From: Streptomyces cupreus
GTDB lineage: Bacteria; Actinomycetota; Actinomycetes; Streptomycetales; Streptomycetaceae
Assembly (NCBI RefSeq): GCF_014257025.1
Contig: NZ_JACMSF010000032.1
Coordinates: forward strand, 1-64,000
Direction: 5' to 3'
Length of the DNA stretch: 64,000 bases
Positions 43,914 through 51,824 of this stretch are shown here, piece by piece; position 1 is the stretch's first letter, and every line of letters begins with the position of its first letter. Under the pieces are notes generated by a model, which made no database searches, was not told the DNA's origin, and saw nothing but the letters and a program-made list of their open reading frames with translations. The position numbers were made by a program, and so were the translations under genes.

Positions 43914-44564
43914 ATGGCCTTGCGTGAGATCAACTCCAAGATGGTCGAGGCGACCGTGATGCCCGGCCAGCGGCTGTTCAGCCAGCGCGGCGCGATGCTC
44001 GCCTACAAGGGCGAGGTGTCCTTCACGCCCAACACCTCGGGCGGCCAGGGCGGGCTGATGTCGATGGTCGGACGCCGGGTCGCCGGTGAGGCCACCCCGC
44101 TGATGACCATCGAGGGCAGCGGCACCATCCTGTTCGGGCACGGCGGCCACCACGTCCAGGTGATCGGCCTGACCGGCGACACCCTGTACGTCGAGGCGGA
44201 CCGCCTGCTGGCCTTCGAGGGCACGCTGGAGCAGGGCACGATGTTCATGGGCTCCCAGGGCGGTGTGATGGGCATGGTCCGCGGCCAGGTCACCGGCCAG
44301 GGACTGTTCACCACGACCCTGAGGGGGCACGGCTCGGTCGCCGTCATGGCGCACGGCGGCGTGCTGGAGATCCCCATCACCCCCCAGCGCCCGGTCCATG
44401 TCGACCCGCAGGCCTACGTCGCCCACCACGGCGACGTACGCAACAAGCTGTCGACCGCGCTCGGCTGGCGGGACATGGTGGGCCGGGGCTCCGGCGAGGC
44501 CTTCCAGCTGGAGCTCAGCGGCAGCGGTGCGGTGTACGTCCAGGCCTCGGAGGAGAAGCTGTGA
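43914..44564 (+). CDS. AIM24-family protein 2
   Basis: A 216-residue paralogue with REINSKMVEATVMPGQRLFSQRGAMLAYKGEVSF, VAGEATPLMTIEGSGTILFG, LYVEADRLLAFEG, VDPQAYVAHHGDVRNKLST and FQLELSGSGAVYVQASEEK. ATG 43914 is one base after the stop of paralogue 1 and it overlaps paralogue 3 (GTGA). The three probably assemble together. Confidence 0.88.
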   Translation: MALREINSKMVEATVMPGQRLFSQRGAMLAYKGEVSFTPNTSGGQGGLMSMVGRRVAGEATPLMTIEGSGTILFGHGGHHVQVIGLTGDTLYVEADRLLAFEGTLEQGTMFMGSQGGVMGMVRGQVTGQGLFTTTLRGHGSVAVMAHGGVLEIPITPQRPVHVDPQAYVAHHGDVRNKLSTALGWRDMVGRGSGEAFQLELSGSGAVYVQASEEKL

Positions 44565-45355
44565 GCACCTACCCGGGTGCGGGCCCCGTGATCCACGACC
44601 CGATGACCCTGCCGTCCGACGACAACGTCAACAACTACACCTTCTGCGTGGAGCTCAAGGGGACCCAGTGGTTCCTGCAGAAGGGGAAGATGATCGCCTA
44701 CTACGGCTCGATCGACTTCAACGGCATCGGACACGGCCGGCTGGACCGCCTCGTCCGCTCGTCCTTCCATTCGCCTCTGCACGCGAGCGACTGGGTCGTG
44801 GCCGAGGGCTCGGGCAGGATGCTCCTCGCCGACCGGGCCTTCGATGTGAATTCGTACGACCTGGAAGACGGCAACCTGACCATTCGCTCAGGCAACCTGC
44901 TCGCTTTTCAGCCAAGTCTTTCGCTGAAGCAGTCGATCGTGCCGGGTTTTCTGACCCTCATCGGAACCGGAAAGTTCGTGGCCGCATCTAACGGTCCGGT
45001 GGTGTTCATGGAGCCCCCGATCCGGGTGGATCCACAGGCGCTCGTCGGCTGGGCCGACTGCCCCTCCCCGTGCCATCACTACGACTACGGCTACATGACC
45101 GGCCTGATGGGCGGTCTACGTGCGATGACGGGCCTCGGAGGGGCCTCCGGAGAGGAGCACCAGTTCGAGTTCGTGGGAGCCGGCACCGTGCTCCTGCAAT
45201 CCTCGGAAGCCCTCATGGCCGAGCAGGCGACAGGGACGGTTCCACACCAGGCGGGGGTGCCCGGAAGCGGAGGCTCCACAGGTGGCTCACCGCAAGCCGG
45301 CGCACCGCGCCTTCCCGGACAGCTGGGGGACCTCCAGCGTCGCTTCGGGCTGTGA
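44561..45355 (+). CDS. AIM24-family protein 3 with C-terminal linker
   Basis: A 264-residue paralogue. It has CVELKGTQWFLQKGKMIAYYGSIDF, EGSGRMLLADRAFDVNSY, IRSGNLLAFQPSL, RVDPQALVGWADCPSPCHHYD and HQFEFVGAGTVLLQSSEAL. It differs from the others by a CPSPCHH motif that could bind a metal, and a Gly/Ser/Pro tail of 45 residues. GTG 44561 overlaps paralogue 2. Confidence 0.87.
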   Translation: MSTYPGAGPVIHDPMTLPSDDNVNNYTFCVELKGTQWFLQKGKMIAYYGSIDFNGIGHGRLDRLVRSSFHSPLHASDWVVAEGSGRMLLADRAFDVNSYDLEDGNLTIRSGNLLAFQPSLSLKQSIVPGFLTLIGTGKFVAASNGPVVFMEPPIRVDPQALVGWADCPSPCHHYDYGYMTGLMGGLRAMTGLGGASGEEHQFEFVGAGTVLLQSSEALMAEQATGTVPHQAGVPGSGGSTGGSPQAGAPRLPGQLGDLQRRFGL

Positions 45356-45438
45356 GCGGTAGTCTGCGGAGTGTGACGACTTCGAACGCGTGCGCACTGT
45401 CACACCGCCCTCACTAGTTAGCTTTTCAACATTTTAGG

Positions 45439-45444
45439 TAGACT
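45439..45444 (+). promoter_or_regulatory. -10 hexamer, leaderless start of MarR gene
   Basis: TAGACT, then six bases to ATG 45451, in an AT-rich leader with no ribosome site. Confidence 0.6.
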
Positions 45445-45450
45445 TCATTT

Positions 45451-45927
45451 ATGGAGACCGAGACGGCCACGCGCTGGCTGACCGATGCGGAGCAGTGCGC
45501 CTGGCGCACCCACCTGGAGGTCAACAGGCTGTTGACGTACCAGCTTGAGAGGGACCTCCAGCCGTTCGGCCTGACAATGAACGACTACGAGATCCTGGTG
45601 AACCTCTCCGAGTCCGAGGACGTACGGATGCGGATGAGCGACCTCGCGTCCGCCACCCTCCAGTCCAAGAGCCGCCTCTCCCACCAGATCACGCGTATGG
45701 AGAACGCGAACCTGGTGCGCCGCGAGAACTGCGAGTCCGACCGGCGCGGGCTCTACGCCGTCCTCACCGAGCACGGCATGGAGACGATGAAGAAGGTAGC
45801 GCCGCATCATGTGGCGTCTGTCCGGAGGCACTTCATCGATCTGCTCTCCCCCGAGGCGCTCACCGAGCTCAGCCAGGCGCTCAAGCCGATCGCGGAGCAG
45901 CTGCGCGGACAGCGCGGCCGCCCCTGA
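45451..45927 (+). CDS. MarR-family regulator
   Basis: A 158-residue regulator: RLLTYQLERDLQPFGLTMNDYEILVNLSE, HTH MRMSDLASATLQSKSRLSHQITRMENANLV and wing RRENCESDRRGLYAVLTEHG. The Cys in the wing (ENCESDRRG) could be redox-active. Its start is leaderless. It is convergent with the sensor kinase at 45935, 7 bp away. Confidence 0.9.
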   Translation: METETATRWLTDAEQCAWRTHLEVNRLLTYQLERDLQPFGLTMNDYEILVNLSESEDVRMRMSDLASATLQSKSRLSHQITRMENANLVRRENCESDRRGLYAVLTEHGMETMKKVAPHHVASVRRHFIDLLSPEALTELSQALKPIAEQLRGQRGRP

Positions 45928-45934
45928 CCCCTAC

Positions 45935-47329
45935 CTAGGCGATGGGCAGGCGGAGTTCGAACAGGGCTCCGCCTGCCGGCGCGTCGCGGACAGTGAGTGT
46001 GCCGCCATGCCGCTGCGCGACGTCGCGGGCGATGGCGAGGCCGAGCCCGGCGCCGCCTTCGTCCCGGCTGCGGGCCTCGTCCAGCCGTACGAACCGCTCG
46101 AAGATCCGCTCCCGGTCGGCCTCGGGCACGCCGTCGCCGTCGTCGGCGACCTGGACGAGGGCCCACTGCCCGTCCCGGCGGACGGTCACGGTGATCGCGG
46201 AACGGGCGTGCCGGCCGGCGTTGTTGAGCAGATTGGCGAGCACTCGCCTCAGTTGCCCCCGCGATCCGGCCACTTCCACCGGCGCGTGCGCCCCCACCAT
46301 CACCCCGGTCCGCCCCGCGGCCTCCTCCTCGGCCAGCACGGCGAGATCCACCCGCGCGTCGGTGGGCCGCTCCCCCGCGTCCAGCCGGGCGAGCAGCAGC
46401 AGGTCGGCGGCGAGGTGTTGCAGTCGTACGGTGTCCTCGACGGCCCCGTCCAGATCGAGGAACTCCGGGTGGGCGGCGGCCACTTCGAGCTGGGTGCGCA
46501 GGGAGGCGATGGGGCTGCGCAGCTCGTGGGAGGCGTCGGCGACGAAGCGGCGCTGGCGTTCGACGGAGGCCTCCAGGGCGGAGAGGGTCTCGTTGGTGGT
46601 CCGGGCAAGGCGGGCGACCTCGTCGTGCGTGTCCGGCTCGGGCACCCGCCGGGACAGATCCTCGGAGGCGGTGATCTCGGCCATCCCCCGCCGGATGCCC
46701 TCCACGGGGCGCAGCGCGCGCCGGGTGACCACCCAGGTCACCGAGCCGACCACGGCGATCAGGGCGGGCAGCCCGATCAGCATGACGGTCGATGCGGTGC
46801 GTACGGCGTCCCGCTCGGCCTCAAGAGAGGCACCGGCGTAGACAAGGACGGTCTCGCCGCGCGGGTCGGTGACCTCGATACGGGCGAAGCGGTACTCGTC
46901 CCGCTCACCGTCGACGGTGGCCCACCCCTGCCCGTGCCAGGAGATCTCCCCGAAGTCACCGCTCTCAGAGTCGTCGTCATCATCGTCGTCATCGCGCTCA
47001 CTGCCCGGACTCCGCGCGGGCGTGACGTCGGAGACACCGGTGCCGCTGATCGCCTCCAGACCCTCGGTCACGGCGAGCACCCGTCCGTCCTGGTCCACCA
47101 CTTGCACGGGATGGTCCTCGTCCAGGTCGAGTTCGGTGTACGGCACCTTCCGCGCGATCTGGCCGGCGACCGAGCGGGCGGCGTCGTCGGCCTCCGAGTC
47201 GGCCTGGCCGGTGAGATTGCTGCGCAGCGTGAGCAGCACGACGACACCGGCGGCGACGAGAGCCACCGCGACGACGAGGGTGGCGGCGAGGGTCGCTCGC
47301 GCGCGGACGGACCCGAAGAGGCGCTTCAT
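45935..47329 (-). CDS. Sensor histidine kinase with octa-aspartate sensor loop
   Basis: A 464-residue kinase. TM1 is about 13-35 and TM2 about 181-202; between them the extracytoplasmic sensor contains eight consecutive Asp (113-120) preceded by ER and followed by SESGD. HAMP follows, then His268 in DASHELRSPI, N box VLANLLNNAGRHA, and G boxes DDGDGVPEADRERIFERF and GGAGLGLAIAR. The acidic run suggests cation or antimicrobial-peptide sensing as in PhoQ, but that is inference. ATGA overlap with its response regulator; a PepSY protein with similar Asp runs is divergent. Confidence 0.92.
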   Translation of the reverse strand: MKRLFGSVRARATLAATLVVAVALVAAGVVVLLTLRSNLTGQADSEADDAARSVAGQIARKVPYTELDLDEDHPVQVVDQDGRVLAVTEGLEAISGTGVSDVTPARSPGSERDDDDDDDDSESGDFGEISWHGQGWATVDGERDEYRFARIEVTDPRGETVLVYAGASLEAERDAVRTASTVMLIGLPALIAVVGSVTWVVTRRALRPVEGIRRGMAEITASEDLSRRVPEPDTHDEVARLARTTNETLSALEASVERQRRFVADASHELRSPIASLRTQLEVAAAHPEFLDLDGAVEDTVRLQHLAADLLLLARLDAGERPTDARVDLAVLAEEEAAGRTGVMVGAHAPVEVAGSRGQLRRVLANLLNNAGRHARSAITVTVRRDGQWALVQVADDGDGVPEADRERIFERFVRLDEARSRDEGGAGLGLAIARDVAQRHGGTLTVRDAPAGGALFELRLPIA

Positions 47330-47991
47330 CTGCCGGACTCCAGTCGGTACCCGGCGCCGCGGATGGTACGGATGAGGCCGGCGCCGAGTTTGCGGCGCAG
47401 ATTGCTGATGTACACCTCGACGATGTTGGGGTCGCCGTCGTAGGCGAAGTCCCAGACGTGGTCGAGGATGTGCGCCTTGGACACCACCTGGCCCGCGTGC
47501 AGGGCGAGCTGCTCCAGGACCGCGAACTCCTTGGTGGTGAGCGGGATTTCGGTGCCGTCCCGGAAGACCTGGTGGGCGCCGGTGTCGACGCGGAGCTCGC
47601 CGAGGGTGAGCACCGGGGATCCGGCGCCGGTGTTGCGACGGCGAAGCAGCGCCTTGATCCGGGCGACGAGGACGACGTACGAGAACGGCTTGGTCAGGTA
47701 GTCGTCCGCCCCGGTGTCCAGGCCCTCGGCCTCGTCGTACTCGCCGTCCTTGGCGGTGAGCATCAGGATCGGCACGTCGTTGCCGGCGGCGCGGAGGGCG
47801 GAGCAGACGCGGTAGCCGTTGAGGCCGGGCAGCATGATGTCGAGGACGACGAGGTCGTACGCCCCCTCCGATGCCCGGTACAACCCCTCCCGCCCGTCAT
47901 GGACGACGTCCACGGCATACCCCTCGGCCGTCAGCCCTTTGGCGAGCGACAGGGCAAGCCTCTTCTCGTCCTCCACGATCAGCAAGCGCAT
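47326..47991 (-). CDS. OmpR-family response regulator
   Basis: A 221-residue regulator. Receiver: acidic EDE 7-9, phosphoacceptor Asp51 (VVLDIMLPGLNGY), switch MLTAKD, KPF. Effector: winged helix with LTTKEFAVLEQLALHAGQVVSKAHILDHVW and the recognition helix NIVEVYISNLRRKL. First gene of a kinase operon. It likely binds direct repeats just upstream and controls itself and the divergent PepSY gene. Confidence 0.94.
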   Translation of the reverse strand: MRLLIVEDEKRLALSLAKGLTAEGYAVDVVHDGREGLYRASEGAYDLVVLDIMLPGLNGYRVCSALRAAGNDVPILMLTAKDGEYDEAEGLDTGADDYLTKPFSYVVLVARIKALLRRRNTGAGSPVLTLGELRVDTGAHQVFRDGTEIPLTTKEFAVLEQLALHAGQVVSKAHILDHVWDFAYDGDPNIVEVYISNLRRKLGAGLIRTIRGAGYRLESGR

Positions 47992-48024
47992 GGGTACAGC
48001 CTGGCAAAGCGACCCTGAAGATCT

Positions 48025-48051
48025 CTTCAGGGTCCTTCAGCTTCTCCTCAG
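48025..48051. promoter_or_regulatory. Direct repeats, likely OmpR-type regulator site
   Basis: CTTCAG at 48025-48030, CTTCAG at 48035-48040 and CCTCAG at 48046-48051 are spaced 10 and 11 bp in the gap between the divergent regulator and PepSY genes. The 10-11-bp tandem spacing is typical of OmpR-family dimers. Confidence 0.65.
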
Positions 48052-48105
48052 CGTCGGTTCGCCAGATTGGTTCCCGTCAAACCGAACGACTCGGGAGGAA
48101 CCAGG

Positions 48106-48726
48106 ATGAAGCGCAACATCGTCATCGCCACCGTCGCCGCCGCGACCCTCATCACAGGCGGCACCGTCGCGGCCTACGCGTCCGGTGACGACGACAGCGC
48201 ACCCACACAGCGGGAGCCGAACGTCCGCGCCGCCGACGACCGGGACGACGACACCAAGAAGGCCCGCACCGCCGAGGTCACCGCCGCCGACGCCGTAGCG
48301 GCCGCGCTGAAGCACACGCCGGGTACGGCCGTGGCCGTCGACCTGGAGGACGACGGCGAGGACGCCTGGAATGTGGACGTGGCGAAGTCGAACGGCACCG
48401 AGTACACGGTCAAGGTCTCCCCGAGCACCGGCAAGATCCTCGGCATCCAGCGCGACGACGACGAGGACGACACCCGCGACGACCTGGCCGCCCTGAAGGG
48501 CACAACCGTGAACGCCCGCGAGGCCGCCCAGGCCGCCGCGGCCCACGGCACCGTCACCGAGGTCGACCTGGACGACGACGGCCCCGCGGTCTGGAACGTG
48601 GAGACCACAAAGGGCGAGTGGAAGGTCGACACCAGGACGGGCAAGGTCACCCAGGACCAAGACGACGACCGGAACACCCAGGACGACGGCGACGACCGCG
48701 ACGACCGCGAGGGCAACGACGACTGA
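48106..48726 (+). CDS. Acidic secreted PepSY-domain protein
   Basis: A 206-residue exported protein. The signal (MKRNIVIATVAAATLITGGTVAAYA) precedes two PepSY repeats (VTAADAVAAALKHTPGTAVAVDLE... and NAREAAQAAAAHGTVTEVDLD). Asp runs (DDDD-type) occur in the loops and tail; overall very acidic, suggesting divalent cation binding. ATG 48106 follows GGGAGGAA. Divergent from the two-component operon; probably both an output and a modulator of the Asp-rich kinase sensor. Confidence 0.88.
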   Translation: MKRNIVIATVAAATLITGGTVAAYASGDDDSAPTQREPNVRAADDRDDDTKKARTAEVTAADAVAAALKHTPGTAVAVDLEDDGEDAWNVDVAKSNGTEYTVKVSPSTGKILGIQRDDDEDDTRDDLAALKGTTVNAREAAQAAAAHGTVTEVDLDDDGPAVWNVETTKGEWKVDTRTGKVTQDQDDDRNTQDDGDDRDDREGNDD

Positions 48727-48784
48727 CGTCACCCAACCCGCACGACAGGGGCGCCCCATCACGGCGGCGCCCCGCACCGCTGCC

Positions 48785-49741
48785 TCAGCCCTGCGTAAGC
48801 CCCGCCACCAGTTCGTCCGCCGCCCGGTACGGGTCCAGTTCGCCCGCCACGATCCGTTCCGCCAGTGTGCTCAGGCGGCGGTCGCCGTGGAGGTCGCCGA
48901 TTCGTTCGCGCAGGGCCGTGACCGCGATCGTTTCCACCTCGCGGGAGGCGCGGGACAGACGGCGTTCCGTGAGGACGCCCCGCTCTTCCATCCAGGCTCG
49001 GTGCTTCTCCAGGGCCTCCACTACCTCGTCGATGCCCTCGCTCCGCGCCGCCACGGTCTTCACGATCGGTGGCCGCCAGTCTCCGGGGCCTCGGGACTCG
49101 CCCAGGCCGAGCATGTGGTTCAGCTCGCGGGCGGTGGCGTCGGCGCCGTCCCGGTCGGCCTTGTTGACGACGTACACATCGCCGATCTCCAGGATGCCCG
49201 CCTTGGCCGCCTGGATTCCGTCGCCCATCCCGGGAGCCAGCAGCACCACCGACGTGTCCGCCTGCGACGCGATCTCCACCTCCGACTGGCCCACCCCGAC
49301 CGTCTCCACGAGGATCACATCGCAGCCCGCCGCGTCGAGGACCCGGATCGCCTGGGGAGCTGCCCACGCCAGGCCGCCCAGATGGCCGCGGGTCGCCATG
49401 GACCGGATGTAGACGCCGGGATCGGACGCGTGCTCCGACATGCGGACGCGGTCGCCGAGGAGGGCGCCGCCCGAGAACGGGGACGACGGGTCGACGGCGA
49501 GCACGCCGACCCGCTTGCCCTGCTTGCGGTACGCCGTCACCAGCGCGGACGTGGACGTCGACTTGCCCACGCCCGGCGAACCCGTCAGGCCCACCACATA
49601 CGCCCCGCCGGTGAGCGGTGCGAGTGCCGCCATGACCTCCCTGAGCTGCGGGGACGCCCCCTCCACCAGGGAGATCAGGCGAGCCACGGCCCGCGGCCTG
49701 CCCTCCCTGGCCTGGGCCACCAGCGTGGAGACGTCCTGCAT
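48785..49741 (-). CDS. meaB: MeaB GTPase, B12-mutase chaperone
   Basis: A 318-residue G3E GTPase that gates adenosylcobalamin loading and protects methylmalonyl/isobutyryl-CoA mutases. It has P-loop GLTGSPGVGKST (51-62), switch ILVETVGVGQSEVEIASQADT, and NKAD (VVNKADRDGAD). ATG 49741 follows GGAG; a GTG one codon earlier is possible. Downstream of a thiolase in one operon; its client mutases lie elsewhere (for example icmA at 36.5 kb). Confidence 0.94.
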   Translation of the reverse strand: MQDVSTLVAQAREGRPRAVARLISLVEGASPQLREVMAALAPLTGGAYVVGLTGSPGVGKSTSTSALVTAYRKQGKRVGVLAVDPSSPFSGGALLGDRVRMSEHASDPGVYIRSMATRGHLGGLAWAAPQAIRVLDAAGCDVILVETVGVGQSEVEIASQADTSVVLLAPGMGDGIQAAKAGILEIGDVYVVNKADRDGADATARELNHMLGLGESRGPGDWRPPIVKTVAARSEGIDEVVEALEKHRAWMEERGVLTERRLSRASREVETIAVTALRERIGDLHGDRRLSTLAERIVAGELDPYRAADELVAGLTQG

Positions 49742-49771
49742 CACAGCTCCGTTCACTCAGAGAAAGTCGGC

Positions 49772-50965
49772 TCAGGCCTTCGGTACCCGCACGATCAGCG
49801 CGTCGCCCTGACCACCGCCACCGCACAGCGCAGCCGCGCCCACGCCACCGCCCCGGCGCTTCAACTCCAGCGCCAGGTGCAGCACGAGACGCGCGCCCGA
49901 CATGCCGATCGGGTGACCGAGGGCAATCGCACCACCGTTGACGTTCACCTTTTCCGTGGACACCCCGAGGTCCTTCATTGACTGGACCGCGACCGCCGCG
50001 AAGGCCTCGTTGATCTCGATCAGGTCGAGGTCGGAGACCTCAAGCCCTTCCTTCTTCAGCGCGTGCAGAATCGCGTTCGACGGCTGCGACTGAAGGCTGT
50101 TGTCCGGGCCCGCCACATTGCCGTGGGCGCCGATCTCCGCGATCCACTCCAGGCCGAGCTCCTGCGCCTTCGCCTTGCTCATCACCACGACCGCGGCCGC
50201 GCCGTCGGAGATCTGCGAGGACGTACCCGCCGTGATCGTGCCGTCCTTCGCGAACGCCGGGCGCAGCTTGCCCAGCGACTCCGCGGTGGTGTCCGCGCGG
50301 ATGCCCTCGTCCTTGCTGAAGACGACCGGCTCGCCCTTGCGCTGCGGGATCTCGACCGGGGTGATCTCGGCCTCGTAGATCGCGTTCTTCTGGGCGGCGG
50401 CGGCGCGCTGGTGGGAGAGCGCGGCGATCTCGTCCTGCTCCGCGCGGCCGATGCCGAGGCGGGTGTTGTGCTTCTCCGTGGACTCGCCCATGGCGATGCC
50501 CTCGAAGGAGTCGGTCAGACCGTCGTGGGCCATCGAGTCGAGCATCTCGATCGCGCCGTACTTGAAGCCCTCGCGGGACTTCGGCAGCAGGTGCGGCGCG
50601 TTGGTCATGGACTCCTGGCCGCCCGCGACGATCACGTCGAACTCACCGGCGCGGATCAGCTGGTCGGCGAGCGCGATGGCGTCGAGGCCGGAGAGACAGA
50701 CCTTGTTCACGGTCAGCGCCGGGACGCTCATCGGGATGCCGGCCTTGACCGCGGCCTGGCGCGCCGGGATCTGCCCCGCCCCGGCCTGGAGCACCTGGCC
50801 CATGATCACGTACTGCACCTGGTCGCCACCGATCCCCGCACGGTCGAGGGCGGCCTTGATCGCGAAGCCACCGAGGTCGGCTCCGGAAAACGACTTCAAC
50901 GAGCCGAGCAACCGTCCCATGGGCGTCCTGGCGCCCGCGACGATCACCGAAGTTGCAGAAGACAT
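49772..50965 (-). CDS. Acetyl-CoA acetyltransferase (thiolase)
   Basis: A 397-residue biosynthetic-type thiolase (2 acetyl-CoA to acetoacetyl-CoA). The nucleophile Cys90 is in VNKVCLSGLDAIA, followed by INEAFAAVAVQSM, the His of ALGHPIGMSGARLVLHLA and the second Cys in GAAALCGGGGQGDA. Length is normal. It precedes meaB by 30 bp and is divergent from the epimerase gene. Role in butyrate/ethylmalonyl-CoA carbon flow is inferred from the neighbours. Confidence 0.94.
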   Translation of the reverse strand: MSSATSVIVAGARTPMGRLLGSLKSFSGADLGGFAIKAALDRAGIGGDQVQYVIMGQVLQAGAGQIPARQAAVKAGIPMSVPALTVNKVCLSGLDAIALADQLIRAGEFDVIVAGGQESMTNAPHLLPKSREGFKYGAIEMLDSMAHDGLTDSFEGIAMGESTEKHNTRLGIGRAEQDEIAALSHQRAAAAQKNAIYEAEITPVEIPQRKGEPVVFSKDEGIRADTTAESLGKLRPAFAKDGTITAGTSSQISDGAAAVVVMSKAKAQELGLEWIAEIGAHGNVAGPDNSLQSQPSNAILHALKKEGLEVSDLDLIEINEAFAAVAVQSMKDLGVSTEKVNVNGGAIALGHPIGMSGARLVLHLALELKRRGGGVGAAALCGGGGQGDALIVRVPKA

Positions 50966-51112
50966 GAGCTGCGATCCCCTTCCAGCTTGTACAGCCGAGG
51001 AGTGAACGAGGGTTTACTTCGAATGTACTGATGGCACTCCGTGCCGTCATCGGGCTGTCAGTGTGATCGCTGGCACGTTGCGTAACCACCTCCGGAGCGC
51101 TGCACTAACAGC

Positions 51113-51553
51113 ATGCTGACGCGAATCGACCACATCGGGATCGCCTGTTTCGACCTCGACAAGACCGTCGAGTTCTACCGGGCCACCTACGGCTTCGAGG
51201 TGTTCCACTCCGAGGTCAACGAGGAGCAGGGCGTGCGCGAGGCCATGCTCAAGATCAACGATACGTCCGACGGCGGCGCGTCCTACCTCCAGCTCCTGGA
51301 GCCGACCCGCGAGGACTCCACCGTCGCGAAGTGGCTCGCCAAGAACGGCGAGGGCGTGCACCACATCGCCTTCGGTACGGCGGACGTGGACGCGGACGCC
51401 GCCGACATCAAGGGCAAGGGCGTACGCGTTCTGTACGAGGAGCCCCGACGCGGCTCCATGGGGTCACGGATCACCTTCCTGCACCCCAAGGACTGCCATG
51501 GCGTGCTGACAGAACTGGTCACTTCGGCGCCTGTTGAGTCACCTGAGCACTGA
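51113..51553 (+). CDS. mce: Methylmalonyl-CoA epimerase
   Basis: A 146-residue VOC-fold metalloenzyme. It shows RIDHIGIACFDLDKTVEFYRATYGFE (metal His), ASYLQLLEPT, EGVHHIAFGTADVDADA (second His) and HPKDCHGVLTELV (Glu). Interconverts 2R and 2S methylmalonyl-CoA in propionate metabolism and extender supply. It lacks a ribosome site; TGCACT six bases before ATG may be a weak -10. Confidence 0.94.
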   Translation: MLTRIDHIGIACFDLDKTVEFYRATYGFEVFHSEVNEEQGVREAMLKINDTSDGGASYLQLLEPTREDSTVAKWLAKNGEGVHHIAFGTADVDADAADIKGKGVRVLYEEPRRGSMGSRITFLHPKDCHGVLTELVTSAPVESPEH

Positions 51554-51612
51554 CCCTCGTACATATGGGCCGGTAGGGTTGGGGGCGGTCGCCGCTCCAT
51601 GGGGGGTGACCC

Positions 51613-51676
51613 GGTCCCTCCGTCAAAGGTGGCATCTGCCCTTCGGGCGGACGATGCCACCTTTGACGGAGGGACC
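51613..51676. repeat. Perfect 24-bp inverted repeat upstream of scy
   Basis: Left arm 51613-51636 begins GGTCCCTCCGTC and right arm 51653-51676 ends GACGGAGGGACC; all 24 bases pair. The 16-base loop itself contains GCCC-ttc-GGGC. No T tract. It lies between mce (stop 51553) and scy (start 51825) and could be a terminator or a structural repeat element. Confidence 0.85.
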
Positions 51677-51824
51677 GCCGGGGACCAGGTTTCGGGGGTA
51701 CGAGCGGCGGGCAGCAGCCCATGCTCCGCCGTTGATCTGACACCATTCCCCGGGGGCCCCGTTCGGCGGATGGACGGAGCTCGTATGGAGAGACTTGCGA
51801 CCAGGGGACGGATGGGACCGCGCA

